Positions 1 through 7,939 of a stretch of DNA of 64,000 nucleotides are shown in pieces (the first letter of the stretch is position 1; each line of letters begins with the position of its first letter). Below the pieces are notes generated by a model that was given only the letters and a program-made list of their open reading frames with translations, did no database searches and was not told the origin of the DNA. The translations under genes and the position numbers were made by a program. The stretch is from Rhodomicrobium sp. Az07 (GTDB lineage Bacteria > Pseudomonadota > Alphaproteobacteria > Rhizobiales > Rhodomicrobiaceae): the NCBI RefSeq assembly GCF_018619475.1, contig NZ_JAHFZG010000012.1, positions 1 to 64,000 on the forward strand, given 5' to 3'.

Positions 1-37
1 CAGACCACTCGAAATCCGTCAGATCGAAGCGCGCCAT
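1..37 (-). CDS. IS5-family transposase, N-terminal fragment cut by window edge
   Basis: Reading leftwards from the ATG at 37-35 gives MARFDLTDFEWS, the usual opening of IS5-family (IS427/IS1031-like) DDE transposases, and the frame is still open at base 1. Only twelve residues are visible, so completeness and activity cannot be judged. It marks the window start as the end of an insertion sequence. Confidence 0.7.
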   Translation of the reverse strand, partial: MARFDLTDFEWS

Positions 38-108
38 GAGAAACTCCCTCGTTTGGGAGTTTGAATCACAGCGCGCCCGATTCGGGAATCCCTTTATGGG
101 TTTATCAC
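1..108 (-). mobile_element. End of an IS5-family insertion sequence (partial)
   Basis: The stretch upstream of the transposase start holds a short palindrome (41-62, arms AAACTCCC and GGGAGTTT) and an end-like segment around 80-108. It is followed directly by CTAG at 109-112. CTAG fits the YTAR-type 4-bp target of some IS5 members, so the element boundary is placed at about 108. The boundary is inferred, because the other end lies outside the window. Confidence 0.45.
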
Positions 109-112
109 CTAG

Positions 113-469
113 CGCAACCGGTTGCGCGCAGCGGAACGGCGCGAATATCCGCGCCGTTCGGCAAACGCTAATTGCCGGTTCCCCCGATGGGCCCTGAACC
201 GCATTAAGTCCAAGCAGCCGCTGCACTTTCCTTCGAGGCCAATGCGACTCGCGCGAGTCTGTTCCCTGTCCGACCGCATAGCAGGTGTGGCGCCGACGAA
301 AGTGCTCCCCCGAGCGCGGATTGTGTCGGGTTCGCAACGGTTTCAAAATGGGGACTACGAAAATATCCTTATTTTGGAACAAATGTTTTTAGAGGCTGTT
401 AACCGCGCTCAAAGGCCAGGTCATCGGGACCCGATAAATCATCACGCAATAGTTGGAGTTGGGGGAATT
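113..469. other. Intergenic stretch between IS end and the 101-aa gene
   Basis: No convincing gene is seen. It holds a 9-bp inverted repeat (135-143 with 150-158) whose outer bases also read GGAAC-N17-CGTT (133-158), and a second GGAAC-based promoter-like motif at 376-400 that is listed separately. Confidence 0.4.
376..400 (+). promoter_or_regulatory. Candidate EcfG (general stress sigma) promoter for the 101-aa gene
   Basis: GGAAC at 376-380, a 16-nt spacer, then TGTT at 397-400. This matches the alphaproteobacterial EcfG/RpoE2 pattern GGAAC-N16/17-(c)GTT. It would start transcription near 408, leaving a leader of about 60 nt before the ATG at 470. The same pattern precedes other small stress-type genes in the window. 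Confidence 0.5.
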
Positions 470-775
470 ATGAGCGCAGCCGCGACGAGGAAGAACATGC
501 TCCCGGGACTTGCATTCCCGGCGGTCAAGCCTGAGCCGAGCGTCGGCCGCGACGAGCCGCGCCATTTCAAGACCAGGATATCCATCGAAAAGAACCTGGA
601 AAACATGTGGCTCAAATCCGAAGAAATCGGCTGGAATTACCAGGATTTCGTTTCTCAGGTGCTGGAAATCATGGTCGTCCTCAAGCACAGGGATCGGCTC
701 GTCAAACGCGAAGCAAAGTCGGAAGTCGCCAGCCTGAGGTCCGTCGCGACCGCGCCGGAAAAGGCGCTGGTCTAG
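470..775 (+). CDS. Hypothetical 101-aa protein
   Basis: The start is the ATG at 470, which follows a purine-rich GGGGGAA. The reading frame stays open upstream to about 122, but those residues look non-coding. The product has a disordered basic N-terminus and then a predicted amphipathic helical region (about residues 35-80) rich in charged residues, with no recognised domain. An EcfG-like promoter lies 70-95 nt upstream. Its stop codon overlaps the CTAG that flanks the inverted-repeat element at 772-845. Function unknown. Confidence 0.5.
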   Translation: MSAAATRKNMLPGLAFPAVKPEPSVGRDEPRHFKTRISIEKNLENMWLKSEEIGWNYQDFVSQVLEIMVVLKHRDRLVKREAKSEVASLRSVATAPEKALV

Positions 776-845
776 TTCCTCCGGCGCATATTTTTGCCCA
801 CCTTGCCGCATGCTCTCACGCAAAAATATGCGCCTGAAGGACTAG
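772..845. repeat. MITE-like inverted-repeat element of 66 bp flanked by CTAG
   Basis: CTAG occurs at 772-775 and again at 842-845. Between them, 776-796 and 821-841 are inverted copies matching at 18 of 21 positions, including a perfect 14-bp core GGCGCATATTTTTG. They enclose a 24-nt centre. Terminal inverted repeats plus a 4-bp CTAG duplication look like a miniature element mobilised by an IS5-type transposase. A plain cruciform or terminator at the end of the 101-aa gene is the alternative. Confidence 0.5.
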
Positions 846-1148
846 CTACTTGTTGTTTTTCAATCTGCAACGGTGTCAGCAGCAATATCGCGCGTGCGCC
901 GCACGAGAATAGCGGTCGTGGCGGTCGCCCTATCGGGACGCACTGCTTTCATTGGTTAATATCGCCGTTAATGGCTACCTAACGCCGCTCGGGAGATGCA
1001 AATTTGATTTGCATCAAACCATGGGGCGGGTATTTGTGATGCAATAAGGTCACGCGCCCACGATTGACCCCTCTCTGCTCCCGCAAAACCGCGCAGTGTA
1101 GTGCCAACGGGCCGTGTTTTGTTCAGCCAACCCGTAAGAAGTACCGTC
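846..1148. other. Intergenic stretch with FNR box
   Basis: No gene is seen. A 9-bp inverted repeat (995-1003 with 1007-1015) overlaps a perfect FNR/FixK motif at 1004-1017, which points to a regulated promoter for the 65-aa gene at 1149. Confidence 0.5.
1004..1017 (+). promoter_or_regulatory. FNR/FixK/FnrL binding site
   Basis: The sequence TTGAT-TTGC-ATCAA is an exact match to the FNR/FixK half-site consensus TTGAT-N4-ATCAA. A -10-like CAATAA sits at 1042-1047, so a start near 1052 would put the site centre at about -41.5. That is the standard position for activation (class II). The only downstream gene on this strand is the 65-aa ORF at 1149. Confidence 0.7.
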
Positions 1149-1346
1149 ATGAAAAAGTCCCGCTCGAAGAATTGGTATTCGTCAGAAGATTGGTTTTACG
1201 ATTACGAGCAAGGGAATGGTCAGACGCTCACGGTCCACGAACAGGAAAAAGAGCTTTTCACCGGCCTTTTCGATGCGAAGGGAAACAAGCTTTACCGTGA
1301 ACGTCAAACGATAGGCTTTCCATTACGTAAAGCTGCACGTGCGTGA
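1149..1346 (+). CDS. Hypothetical 65-aa protein downstream of an FNR/FixK box
   Basis: The product starts with MKKSRSKNWYSSEDW, is rich in aromatic and charged residues in the first half, and ends in a basic tail. It has no signal peptide, membrane segment or Cys pair. An upstream in-frame codon at 1101 is possible, but the ATG at 1149 gives the more compact protein and a leader that fits the predicted FNR-dependent start. No family is recognised. Oxygen-responsive expression is inferred from the upstream site only. Confidence 0.6.
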   Translation: MKKSRSKNWYSSEDWFYDYEQGNGQTLTVHEQEKELFTGLFDAKGNKLYRERQTIGFPLRKAARA

Positions 1347-1593
1347 CTTTCCCCGAGCCGCGCCCCGGATGGCACCTCCGAACGGCAACCACCATTTTCC
1401 CCCACATAGCGATAATGCAGGCGTCTCCGCAGCCGCCCGCTATGGAGGCACTGTCGTTTTGCGACATTCCGGCGCGCTTCCGGCTTGCAAAATCAACCCC
1501 CGCGCGCTTTAACAACCCTTCACGGATCGTAACGAGCGCGTGAAACCCGCGCACGCGATCAGCAAAAATGCCTAACATGGAGACGCCGATCCA

Positions 1594-2526
1594 ATGGTTC
1601 TGCGCGTCGTGTTTATGGGAACGCCGGACTTCTCCGTTCCCACTCTCAGCGAAATCGTAGCAGCCGGGCATGACGTCGTCGGCGTATACACGCAGCCTCC
1701 AAGGCCGGCCGGGCGCGGAATGGAACCGAAAAAATCGCCGGTTCATGCTTTCGCCGAAGAAGCGGGGCTGCACGTCTTCACCCCGAAATCGCTCAGGAAA
1801 GCCGAGGCGCAAACCGAGTTCGCGGCGCTGGGCGCGGACGTTGCCGTGGTCGTCGCATACGGCCTCATTCTGCCGAAGCCGGTGCTCGCCGCGCCGCCGC
1901 TCGGCTGCCTCAACCTTCACGCATCGCTTCTGCCGCGTTGGCGCGGCGCCGCGCCCATTCAGCGCGCGATCATCGCGGGCGACGCTGAAACCGGCGTCAT
2001 GGTGATGAAAATGGAGGAGGGGCTCGATACCGGCCCCATCGCACTCGCCGACCGGATTTCCATCGGCGCTGACGCCACGGCGGGCGAAATCCACGATCAC
2101 CTTTCGCTTATGGGCGCGCCGCTGATGCTGGCGGCGCTCGACCGGCTTCCGCGCGGCGAAATCGCCTTTACGCCGCAACCGGAGGAGGGCGTGACCTACG
2201 CCGCCAAGATCTCGAAGGACGAGACGCGCATCGACTGGTCGCGTCCCGGCCCCGACGTTCACGACAAGATCCGCGGGCTGTCGCCTTACCCCGGCGCATG
2301 GTTCGAGGCGCTGCTTGGCGGCAAGTGCGAGCGCGTGAAGGTGTTGCGCTCCGTTCTGGTTCCCGGCAAGGGCGATCCGGGACAGCTTCTCGACGGGCAT
2401 TTGACGGTTGCGTGCGGCTCGCAGGCTGTGCGGCTCACGCGGGTGCAGCGGGCAGGCAAGCGCGCGGTCGGCGGCGACGAGTTCCTGCGCGGCTTCCCGC
2501 TCGGCAGGGGCACGCAGTTCGAGTGA
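1594..2526 (+). CDS. fmt: Methionyl-tRNA formyltransferase
   Basis: Transfers a formyl group from 10-formyl-THF to Met-tRNAfMet before translation initiation. The 310-aa length is normal for Fmt. Visible motifs are the N-terminal [14 protein letters not shown], the catalytic segment around residues 105-120 with [17 protein letters not shown], and a C-terminal OB-like tRNA-binding half. The usual partner def (peptide deformylase) is not adjacent here; the upstream neighbour is the 65-aa gene. Confidence 0.95.
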   Translation: MVLRVVFMGTPDFSVPTLSEIVAAGHDVVGVYTQPPRPAGRGMEPKKSPVHAFAEEAGLHVFTPKSLRKAEAQTEFAALGADVAVVVAYGLILPKPVLAAPPLGCLNLHASLLPRWRGAAPIQRAIIAGDAETGVMVMKMEEGLDTGPIALADRISIGADATAGEIHDHLSLMGAPLMLAALDRLPRGEIAFTPQPEEGVTYAAKISKDETRIDWSRPGPDVHDKIRGLSPYPGAWFEALLGGKCERVKVLRSVLVPGKGDPGQLLDGHLTVACGSQAVRLTRVQRAGKRAVGGDEFLRGFPLGRGTQFE

Positions 2527-2732
2527 CAAGCCGGGCCATCGGAGCGGCGACTGCGCAATCCGGTGTCATTCGGCTTCAGCGAAAGCGAGGCACACGCCCT
2601 TCCCCTCGCGGAAGCGACCCGGCTTTCATCCGTTAACTCGCTGACATGTGAAGAAAAACAAGGAGTCGTGACTGGGAGTTGAAGGTGTTATTGCGCAAAG
2701 TGCATGACGAACCATCGACTTCGGAGGCTCTC

Positions 2733-3500
2733 TTGACGCGCTTGGCATCGGTTGGCCAACTCTTCTTGATGGGCGCCCTCGCCTTCACCTGCGCGGCAGG
2801 CGGCAAGTCACTTGCGACCCCGGCAAACGAACCGACATCCGTCGTGGAATTATTTTCGAGTCAAGGGTGCTCGCTCTGCCCGCCCGCGCACAGGATCCTG
2901 CAACAGCTCTCGCTTCGGCCGGGTATCGTGGTGCTGAGTTTCCCGGTCAATTATTGGGATTATCTCGGCTGGAGGGATACGCTGGCGCGCCCTGAACATG
3001 GCGAACGCCAGCGCAATTACGCCGCGCTGCTCACGAAGGGCGAGGTGTTCACGCCGCTGGCAGTCGTAAACGGGATGCGCAATTGCGTCGGCAGCGACCT
3101 CCCCGAGATCGAAACCGCGATCAAGGCCACTTCCACCTCGCTCAGGAACCAGTCCGTTCTCCTCTCCGTCCGACATGAGGACGGCAATCTCTTTGTCGAT
3201 GTCGGAGAAAGCGCCGCCCCTATGCGCCATCGCAGCGGCAAGCTCTGGGTGGCGACGGTGCTTCGTTCGCGGTCGCAGAAAATCGGCGCTGGCGATAATG
3301 CCGGGCAATTGGTCACTTACACCAACGTGGTGCGCCGCCTCACGGATGCCGGGGATTGGCAGGGCGCGCCCGCGTCCTATTCGCTGCCTCTGGATGCGCT
3401 GTCGAAAGACGGCGATATGCTCGTCGTATTCTTGCAGACAGGAAAGCTCGGTCCCATACTCGCGGCAACAATTGTGGAAATAGGCTTCAACGGAAACTGA
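2733..3500 (+). CDS. DUF1223 family secreted thioredoxin-like protein
   Basis: The start is taken as the TTG at 2733 because GGAGG sits five bases upstream (2723-2727) and the product then opens with a hydrophobic signal peptide. The frame is open back to a TTG at 2679. The mature protein begins VVELFSSQGCSLCPPA, a CxxC thioredoxin-like site, followed by FPVNYWDYLGWRD, typical of DUF1223 proteins. These are exported and probably redox-related, but the substrate is unknown. It lies 7 bp upstream of the EVE-domain gene. Confidence 0.8.
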   Translation: MTRLASVGQLFLMGALAFTCAAGGKSLATPANEPTSVVELFSSQGCSLCPPAHRILQQLSLRPGIVVLSFPVNYWDYLGWRDTLARPEHGERQRNYAALLTKGEVFTPLAVVNGMRNCVGSDLPEIETAIKATSTSLRNQSVLLSVRHEDGNLFVDVGESAAPMRHRSGKLWVATVLRSRSQKIGAGDNAGQLVTYTNVVRRLTDAGDWQGAPASYSLPLDALSKDGDMLVVFLQTGKLGPILAATIVEIGFNGN

Positions 3501-3507
3501 CGGCGCA

Positions 3508-3927
3508 ATGGCTTACTGGCTTTTCAAGACGGAACCGGGAACGTTTTCCTGGGACGATCAACTCAGGGCCGGAAGCAAGGGCGAGGAATGGAGCGGCGTC
3601 CGCAACGCGCTCGCGCAGAAGAACATGCGGGCGATGAAAAAGGGCGACCTCGGCTTCTTCTATCACTCCGTGCAAGAAAAGCGCATCGTGGGCGTCGTCC
3701 GGGTCCTGAACGAAGCCCACCCGGATTCGACCGATCCGACCGGGCGGTGGCATTGCGTCGATGTGGAGGCGGTCGCGCCTTTTCCCGACCCTGTGACGCT
3801 TGCCGAAATCAAGGGCGAGCCGCGCCTTGCCGACATGGCGCTCGTGAAATATTCGCGGCTATCGGTTCAGCCCGTCACCGCCGATGAATGGAACCTTGTT
3901 TGCCGGATGGGCGGCTACAAGACGTGA
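3508..3927 (+). CDS. EVE domain-containing protein
   Basis: The 139-aa protein opens with MAYWLFKTEPGTFSWDD, the hallmark of the EVE (thymocyte nuclear protein 1-like) fold. It later has NMRAMKKGDLGFFYHS and IVGVVRV, the segment that forms the PUA-like binding pocket. EVE domains are thought to bind modified bases in nucleic acids; the ligand here is unknown. It starts 7 bp after the DUF1223 gene, so they are probably cotranscribed. Confidence 0.88.
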   Translation: MAYWLFKTEPGTFSWDDQLRAGSKGEEWSGVRNALAQKNMRAMKKGDLGFFYHSVQEKRIVGVVRVLNEAHPDSTDPTGRWHCVDVEAVAPFPDPVTLAEIKGEPRLADMALVKYSRLSVQPVTADEWNLVCRMGGYKT

Positions 3928-4018
3928 TGGGCGATGCGGGCGGCGGCCGCATGTCCGCGCGGATGATGACTTGCGCCTTCGGGCGCTGTAGGATTTCGCC
4001 GCAATCGGAACGCCGGAC

Positions 4019-5341
4019 ATGCACGGAAAATCCATCCTCCTCATCATCGGCGGCGGCATCGCGGCCTATAAATGCCTCGACTTCATCCGCCGGGCCAAAG
4101 AACGCGGCGCGAAGGTTCGCTGCGTGCTGACGCGCGCCGCGCAGGAGTTCGTGACACCGCTGTCGGTGGCCGTGCTGTCCGAGGAACCGCCGTTCACCGA
4201 GCTTTTCGACCTCAAGAACGAGACGGAGATCGGCCACATCCGCCTGTCGCGCGAGGCTGACCTCATCGTCGTAGCGCCCGCCACCGCGAACCTGCTCGCG
4301 AAGATGGCGCACGGCATCGCGGACGACCTCGCAAGCACCGTCATCCTCGCGGGCGACAAGCCCGTTCTGGCCGCTCCCGCCATGAACTGGCGCATGTGGA
4401 CGCATCCGGCCACGCGCCGCAATCTCGCGCAACTCGCCGCCGATGGCGTTCGTTTCGTGGGTCCGAACGAGGGCAACATGGCGTGCGGCGAATGGGGCGT
4501 CGGCCGCATGGCGGAGGTGGACGAGATCATGAATGCGGCGAACGCCGTTCTTGGCGAGGACCCCGCCGCGCGACCCGCCCATCAGAACGGCAGCACGCTG
4601 CGCAGCAAATGCGCAGGCACCGTCACCGCCGAGGGTAATGGCGCTTCCAGCGGCGAGCTTGCCGGGCTGCACGTGCTCGTCACCGCCGGGCCGACCTACG
4701 AGCCGCTCGACCCGGTCCGCTTCATCGGCAACCGTTCGAGCGGAAAGCAGGGCTACGCCATCGCCGTCGCCGCCGCTCGTCTCGGCGCTCGCGTGACGCT
4801 CGTGGCGGGGCCGACCGCGCTTCCCGATCCCAAAGGCGTTGCAACGGTCCATGTCGAGACCGCGCGTCAGATGTTCGACGCGGTCGAGGCCGCGCTTCCA
4901 GCCGACATCGCAGTGTTCGCCGCCGCCGTCGCAGACTGGCGCGCCGCGTCGGTCGAACCGGAAAAAATCAAGAAGGGAGAAGACGGGCCGCCGCAGCTTC
5001 GCCTCGTCGAAAATCCCGACATCCTCAAAACAATCGCCTCGCGCGGCGAAGGGCGCCCGCCGCTCGTCATCGGGTTCGCCGCCGAAACCGGCAACGCGGT
5101 CGCGCACGGCTCGAAGAAGCTCGCGAGCAAGGGCGCGGACTGGATCGTCGCCAACGATGTCTCACCGGAGCGCGGAATCTTCGGCGGCGATCGCAACGAA
5201 GTGCATCTGATCCGCCGCGACGGCGTGGAAAGCTGGCCCGCCTTGTCCAAGGACGACGTGGCGCTGCGGCTCATGCGCGCGGCGGCCGAAAATCTCGGCG
5301 CGGTGCGCCGCGCCACCTCCCAACAAGAAGGAAGCTCATGA
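4019..5341 (+). CDS. coaBC: Bifunctional phosphopantothenoylcysteine decarboxylase/phosphopantothenate-cysteine ligase
   Basis: Catalyses two steps of coenzyme A synthesis. The N-terminal CoaC half (about 1-180) is a flavoprotein with [16 protein letters not shown], the PXMNXXMW motif as APAMNWRMW, and the conserved [12 protein letters not shown] near residue 155. The C-terminal CoaB half (about 215-425) has [20 protein letters not shown] and the FAAAVADWR motif. Length 440 aa is slightly longer than usual, because of a variable linker near 175-210. Its stop overlaps the dut start by 4 bp (ATGA). Confidence 0.95.
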   Translation: MHGKSILLIIGGGIAAYKCLDFIRRAKERGAKVRCVLTRAAQEFVTPLSVAVLSEEPPFTELFDLKNETEIGHIRLSREADLIVVAPATANLLAKMAHGIADDLASTVILAGDKPVLAAPAMNWRMWTHPATRRNLAQLAADGVRFVGPNEGNMACGEWGVGRMAEVDEIMNAANAVLGEDPAARPAHQNGSTLRSKCAGTVTAEGNGASSGELAGLHVLVTAGPTYEPLDPVRFIGNRSSGKQGYAIAVAAARLGARVTLVAGPTALPDPKGVATVHVETARQMFDAVEAALPADIAVFAAAVADWRAASVEPEKIKKGEDGPPQLRLVENPDILKTIASRGEGRPPLVIGFAAETGNAVAHGSKKLASKGADWIVANDVSPERGIFGGDRNEVHLIRRDGVESWPALSKDDVALRLMRAAAENLGAVRRATSQQEGSS

Positions 5342-5796
5342 GCGAGGCCGTCGTCCGATATAATGTGCTGCCCCACGGCGAAGGGTTGAACCCGCCCGCC
5401 TATGCCAGCGAGCATGCCGCCGGCCTCGATCTGGCGGCAGCGTTGGAGCCGGGTCACGCTCAGTTTCTTGCGCCGGGCGAGCGCGCGCTGATCCCGACCG
5501 GCATCGCTCTCGAATTGCCGCACGGATATGAGGGGCAGGTTCGCCCGCGCTCGGGTCTGGCGCTTCGCCACGGGATAACGGTTCTGAACGCGCCCGGCAC
5601 CATCGATTCTGATTATCGCGGCGAGGTACAAGTTTTGTTGATCAACCTCGGCAGCGAGCCTTACGCAATCGAAAGAGGCTTCCGCATCGCGCAGCTCGTC
5701 ATCGCCCCGGTTTCAAGGGTTACGCTGGAAATTGTCGACGAACTCCCCGCGACAAAGCGAAACACCGGTGGCTTCGGCTCCACAGGTCAACTGTAA
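5338..5796 (+). CDS. dut: dUTP diphosphatase (dUTPase)
   Basis: Hydrolyses dUTP to dUMP and pyrophosphate, keeping uracil out of DNA and feeding dTMP synthesis. The 152-aa trimeric-type enzyme shows all five motifs: [13 protein letters not shown] (1), [11 protein letters not shown] (2), [15 protein letters not shown] (3), [10 protein letters not shown] (4) and the C-terminal [10 protein letters not shown] (5). Translational coupling to coaBC by a 4-bp overlap is a common alphaproteobacterial arrangement. Confidence 0.96.
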   Translation: MSEAVVRYNVLPHGEGLNPPAYASEHAAGLDLAAALEPGHAQFLAPGERALIPTGIALELPHGYEGQVRPRSGLALRHGITVLNAPGTIDSDYRGEVQVLLINLGSEPYAIERGFRIAQLVIAPVSRVTLEIVDELPATKRNTGGFGSTGQL

Positions 5797-5940
5797 ACAT
5801 AGCGTTTTGGTCGGCGGTCATAGGTGCCATGCGCCTTTGTTTCGCGCTCTTCGCACTTGCAACATGAAGGCGCATGCTACAAGTGTAGGTCAAAGGAGCC
5901 GAAACATCTGGCTCACACAACCATCCAGAAGGAGGTTCCC

Positions 5941-6516
5941 ATGCCTGAATCTCACCTCTGGGGAGGAACGATCAGAAAGATGTGGTTGTCGGAAGCCGAT
6001 AAATTCCGCGACCATCTCTTGAGACTTGACCGTGACAGTCGCCGGATGCGTTTCGGCATGGCTGTGAGCGACGCCTTCATTATCGACTACGCCTCGCGGC
6101 TGGGCGAAATGAAGTGCCTCGTCTACGGTTTCTTCGTCGAAGGCGAAATGCGCGCCGCGGCAGAAATGCGGCAAATCGGCGATGCCTGGTCGGCGGATGC
6201 CGAGGGCGCGTTTTCGGTGGAGCACGACTATCAGAACCGGGGCGTCGGCACCGAGCTTCTGGGCCGCATCATCCGCGCGGCGCGGAACCGGGGCATTCAG
6301 CGCCTTTACATGAATTGCCTCGCCGAGAACCACAAGATGCAGCGCATCTGCCGGAAGTACGAGGCGGAGTTGCTGTTCGATCACGGCGAAGTGGTCGGGC
6401 GCGTGTTGCCTGCGCTGCCCACCTACATCTCGCTGTGGGAGGAGGCCGTGGACGACACGAGCGGCTTCGTCATGGCGATGATCGACCTGCCGGTTCACTC
6501 GGAGCCGGTGGCGTAG
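5941..6516 (+). CDS. GNAT family N-acetyltransferase
   Basis: The ATG at 5941 has a very strong AAGGAGGT ribosome site at 5929-5936, so an upstream extension to 5824 is unlikely. The 191-aa protein carries a GNAT core: the acetyl-CoA loop NRGVGTELLGRIIRAA (about residues 100-115), followed by a beta-strand LYMNCLAENHKM. Substrate unknown. A 10-bp inverted repeat (5828-5837 with 5867-5876) lies between dut and this gene. A hairpin follows the gene at 6539. Confidence 0.85.
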   Translation: MPESHLWGGTIRKMWLSEADKFRDHLLRLDRDSRRMRFGMAVSDAFIIDYASRLGEMKCLVYGFFVEGEMRAAAEMRQIGDAWSADAEGAFSVEHDYQNRGVGTELLGRIIRAARNRGIQRLYMNCLAENHKMQRICRKYEAELLFDHGEVVGRVLPALPTYISLWEEAVDDTSGFVMAMIDLPVHSEPVA

Positions 6517-6538
6517 ACGCTGCAACGACCTGATAAAA

Positions 6539-6561
6539 ATGGCCGGGCATGTCCCGGCCAT
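6539..6561. terminator. Hairpin terminator after the GNAT gene
   Basis: A 9-bp stem ATGGCCGGG/CCCGGCCAT with a 5-nt loop. On the minus strand it is followed directly by a T-run (5-6 T), so it would stop leftward transcripts best. For the + strand GNAT gene (stop at 6516) the T-tract is weak. Confidence 0.55.
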
Positions 6562-6628
6562 TAGATCAGCCTGCGTTTAATCGAACTCGATTTGACGCAG
6601 AAAGCTGGTCGAAAACAGAAACCTAAAG

Positions 6629-6661
6629 CGTCGTGCCGCGTCTGATTTGCGGCACGATGCT
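6629..6661. repeat. Inverted repeat in the gene-poor region
   Basis: Arms GCGTCGTGCCGC and GCGGCACGATGC (one mismatch) enclose about 9 nt. It lies just downstream (minus-strand sense) of the decayed sequence at 6660-6790. It may be an old terminator or a REP-like palindrome; no second copy was noticed in the window. Confidence 0.4.
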
Positions 6662-6819
6662 GTAATTATCCGGCGTTTGCATCCGCCTCCCCCTGCCCGT
6701 CGGCAGAACGCTCGTCGGCGCAACGATCAGCTTGTCGCCGAAGCGTGTTATAGTGGCGAGGATTTCTGCTTCCTCAGATAGAGGATGACACCGCAAGCAG
6801 CGTCAGCGCCCGAAGCATT

Positions 6820-7019
6820 CTATCCCGAGAAGCTTGCGAATGCGCGGAGGGATGGTTCGCTCACATGATGCTCGATCCCCTCCGCATCCGCCTGAGCGGT
6901 TTCAGCATCGACGCCAAGAGAGCCTCGCCTGTCTCTGTCAAGAAAATCGCGCGGTAGGGCTTGCTTGAAACAAGGCCGTCGCTGACGATCGTGGCTGCGC
7001 TCAAGGCGGTGGGCATCAT
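6820..7019 (-). pseudogene. Eroded mntR-like (DtxR/MntR family) regulator remnant
   Basis: Read on the minus strand, one frame gives DGLVSSKPYRAIFLTETGEA (about 6985-6918), the winged-helix end of MntR-type manganese regulators. Another frame gives AETAQADAEGIEHHVSEPSL and ends at a stop at 6820, the MntR C-terminal signature. The two pieces are out of frame and the linking helix is missing, so this is a decayed gene with an internal deletion and frameshift. The HTH N-terminus is largely gone. Confidence 0.65.
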
Positions 7020-7054
7020 ACTCGTCGTGGCTAAATGCAGAGGCGGAAAAAGGC

Positions 7055-7462
7055 ATGAAATACCGAATCCCCGCCGCCAACGAACCGGTCCTTGCCGGTT
7101 ACCTGCATGCTCTCGATCATACTGATCGGCTCGCGAGATCGCTGGACTCTCGGTTCAGGCTGCCGCTGACGAAGCTGCGCTTCGGCTGGGATCCGATTAT
7201 TGGACTGGTGCCCATCGCCGGCGACCTCGCCGGGCTCGCCCTGTCGTTCGGGATCATCGCGTCGGCGCGAAAGCTGGGCGCATCTCCAGCGCTTCTGCGG
7301 CGCATGGCCTTGAATGCGGGGATCGACGCGCTGGTTGGCGCAATCCCGGTCGCCGGACCGGTGTTCGATTTCTTCTTCAAGGCAAACTTGCGCAACGTTC
7401 ACCTGCTGATGGATGAAATCCGCCGGAAACGCGCGCCCACCCGTGGCATGATCGACTCTTGA
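7055..7462 (+). CDS. DUF4112 domain-containing protein
   Basis: The 135-aa protein has the DUF4112 signature: an N-terminal LARSLDSRFRLPLTKLRFGWDP, then a GLVPIAGDLAGLALSFGI segment and a second hydrophobic segment IDALVGAIPVAGPVFDFFFK. These are probably membrane-inserted hairpins. It ends with a basic segment. Members are small predicted inner-membrane proteins of unknown function. It faces the HPF operon convergently. Confidence 0.82.
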   Translation: MKYRIPAANEPVLAGYLHALDHTDRLARSLDSRFRLPLTKLRFGWDPIIGLVPIAGDLAGLALSFGIIASARKLGASPALLRRMALNAGIDALVGAIPVAGPVFDFFFKANLRNVHLLMDEIRRKRAPTRGMIDS

Positions 7463-7549
7463 GTACGGGGAACGGCCATAGGCGAGCCTGTCGACCCACG
7501 CACATTTCTCAGCGGACATATGGCAGCTTGGTCAACCGTCCATTTTGTT

Positions 7550-7900
7550 TCATATACCTCCATTCGTACGGATGGAGGCGCTTCCCTTGTGATCGTTCGC
7601 ACGTCCGAGGGTGTTCTCTAGCGAACTTCTCAGTTTCTTTGCAGCTCCGCTGTAGGCCATTTCCAACGTGGCCCCCGCGTGACTGACGGCTATCGGCTGA
7701 TGCCCGGCCGGCCGGGCCTCCATAAGGCAACGCTTGTCGGCGCTGCCAGACTTACCGGCGTTCTCGTCGCTGAGGTGCACCTCCACACGGGTGATTTGAT
7801 CGCCGAACCGACTCAACGTAGCGGTGACCTCGGCCTCGATCTTGACGGCAAGTTCGTCCCGGCCTTCGATGTTGTCGTCCGTGTTGACCTGAATATGCAC
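7550..7900 (-). CDS. HPF/RaiA family ribosome hibernation factor
   Basis: The 116-aa protein starts at a GTG (7900-7898) with a perfect AGGAGG six bases upstream. It has the HPF/RaiA core: IEAEVTATLSRFGDQITRVEVHLSDEN, then a second strand/helix unit ending ATLEMAYSGAAKKLRSSLE. Such proteins bind the 30S decoding region and silence ribosomes in stress. The C-terminus is short, so it is not the long-form HPF. It is last in a three-gene minus-strand operon behind an EcfG-like promoter. Confidence 0.82.
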   Translation of the reverse strand: MHIQVNTDDNIEGRDELAVKIEAEVTATLSRFGDQITRVEVHLSDENAGKSGSADKRCLMEARPAGHQPIAVSHAGATLEMAYSGAAKKLRSSLENTLGRANDHKGSASIRTNGGI

Positions 7901-7939
7901 TGGGATCCTCCTGCTTCAGATTAGCGGGCGCGTCGGGCA

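Larger units (their letters stand above)
6564..7054. other. Gene-poor region with decayed sequence
   Basis: No intact gene. It holds the inverted repeat at 6629-6661, a short minus-strand frame at about 6660-6790 with weak resemblance to ribosome hibernation factors (EAEILATITRFGDK), and the mntR remnant. The whole interval looks like a site of gene decay. Confidence 0.5.

Noticed and set aside
133-158. GGAAC-N17-CGTT motif at the left end
   Set aside because: It matches the EcfG pattern, but its outer bases form a 9-bp inverted repeat and no gene follows within 300 bp except by long leader, so it may be only a hairpin. It is kept as a note, not as a promoter.
2679-2735. Upstream TTG start (2679) of the DUF1223 gene
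   Set aside because: It would add charged residues ahead of the signal peptide and sits directly behind GGGAG with no spacing, while the TTG at 2733 has GGAGG at the right distance.
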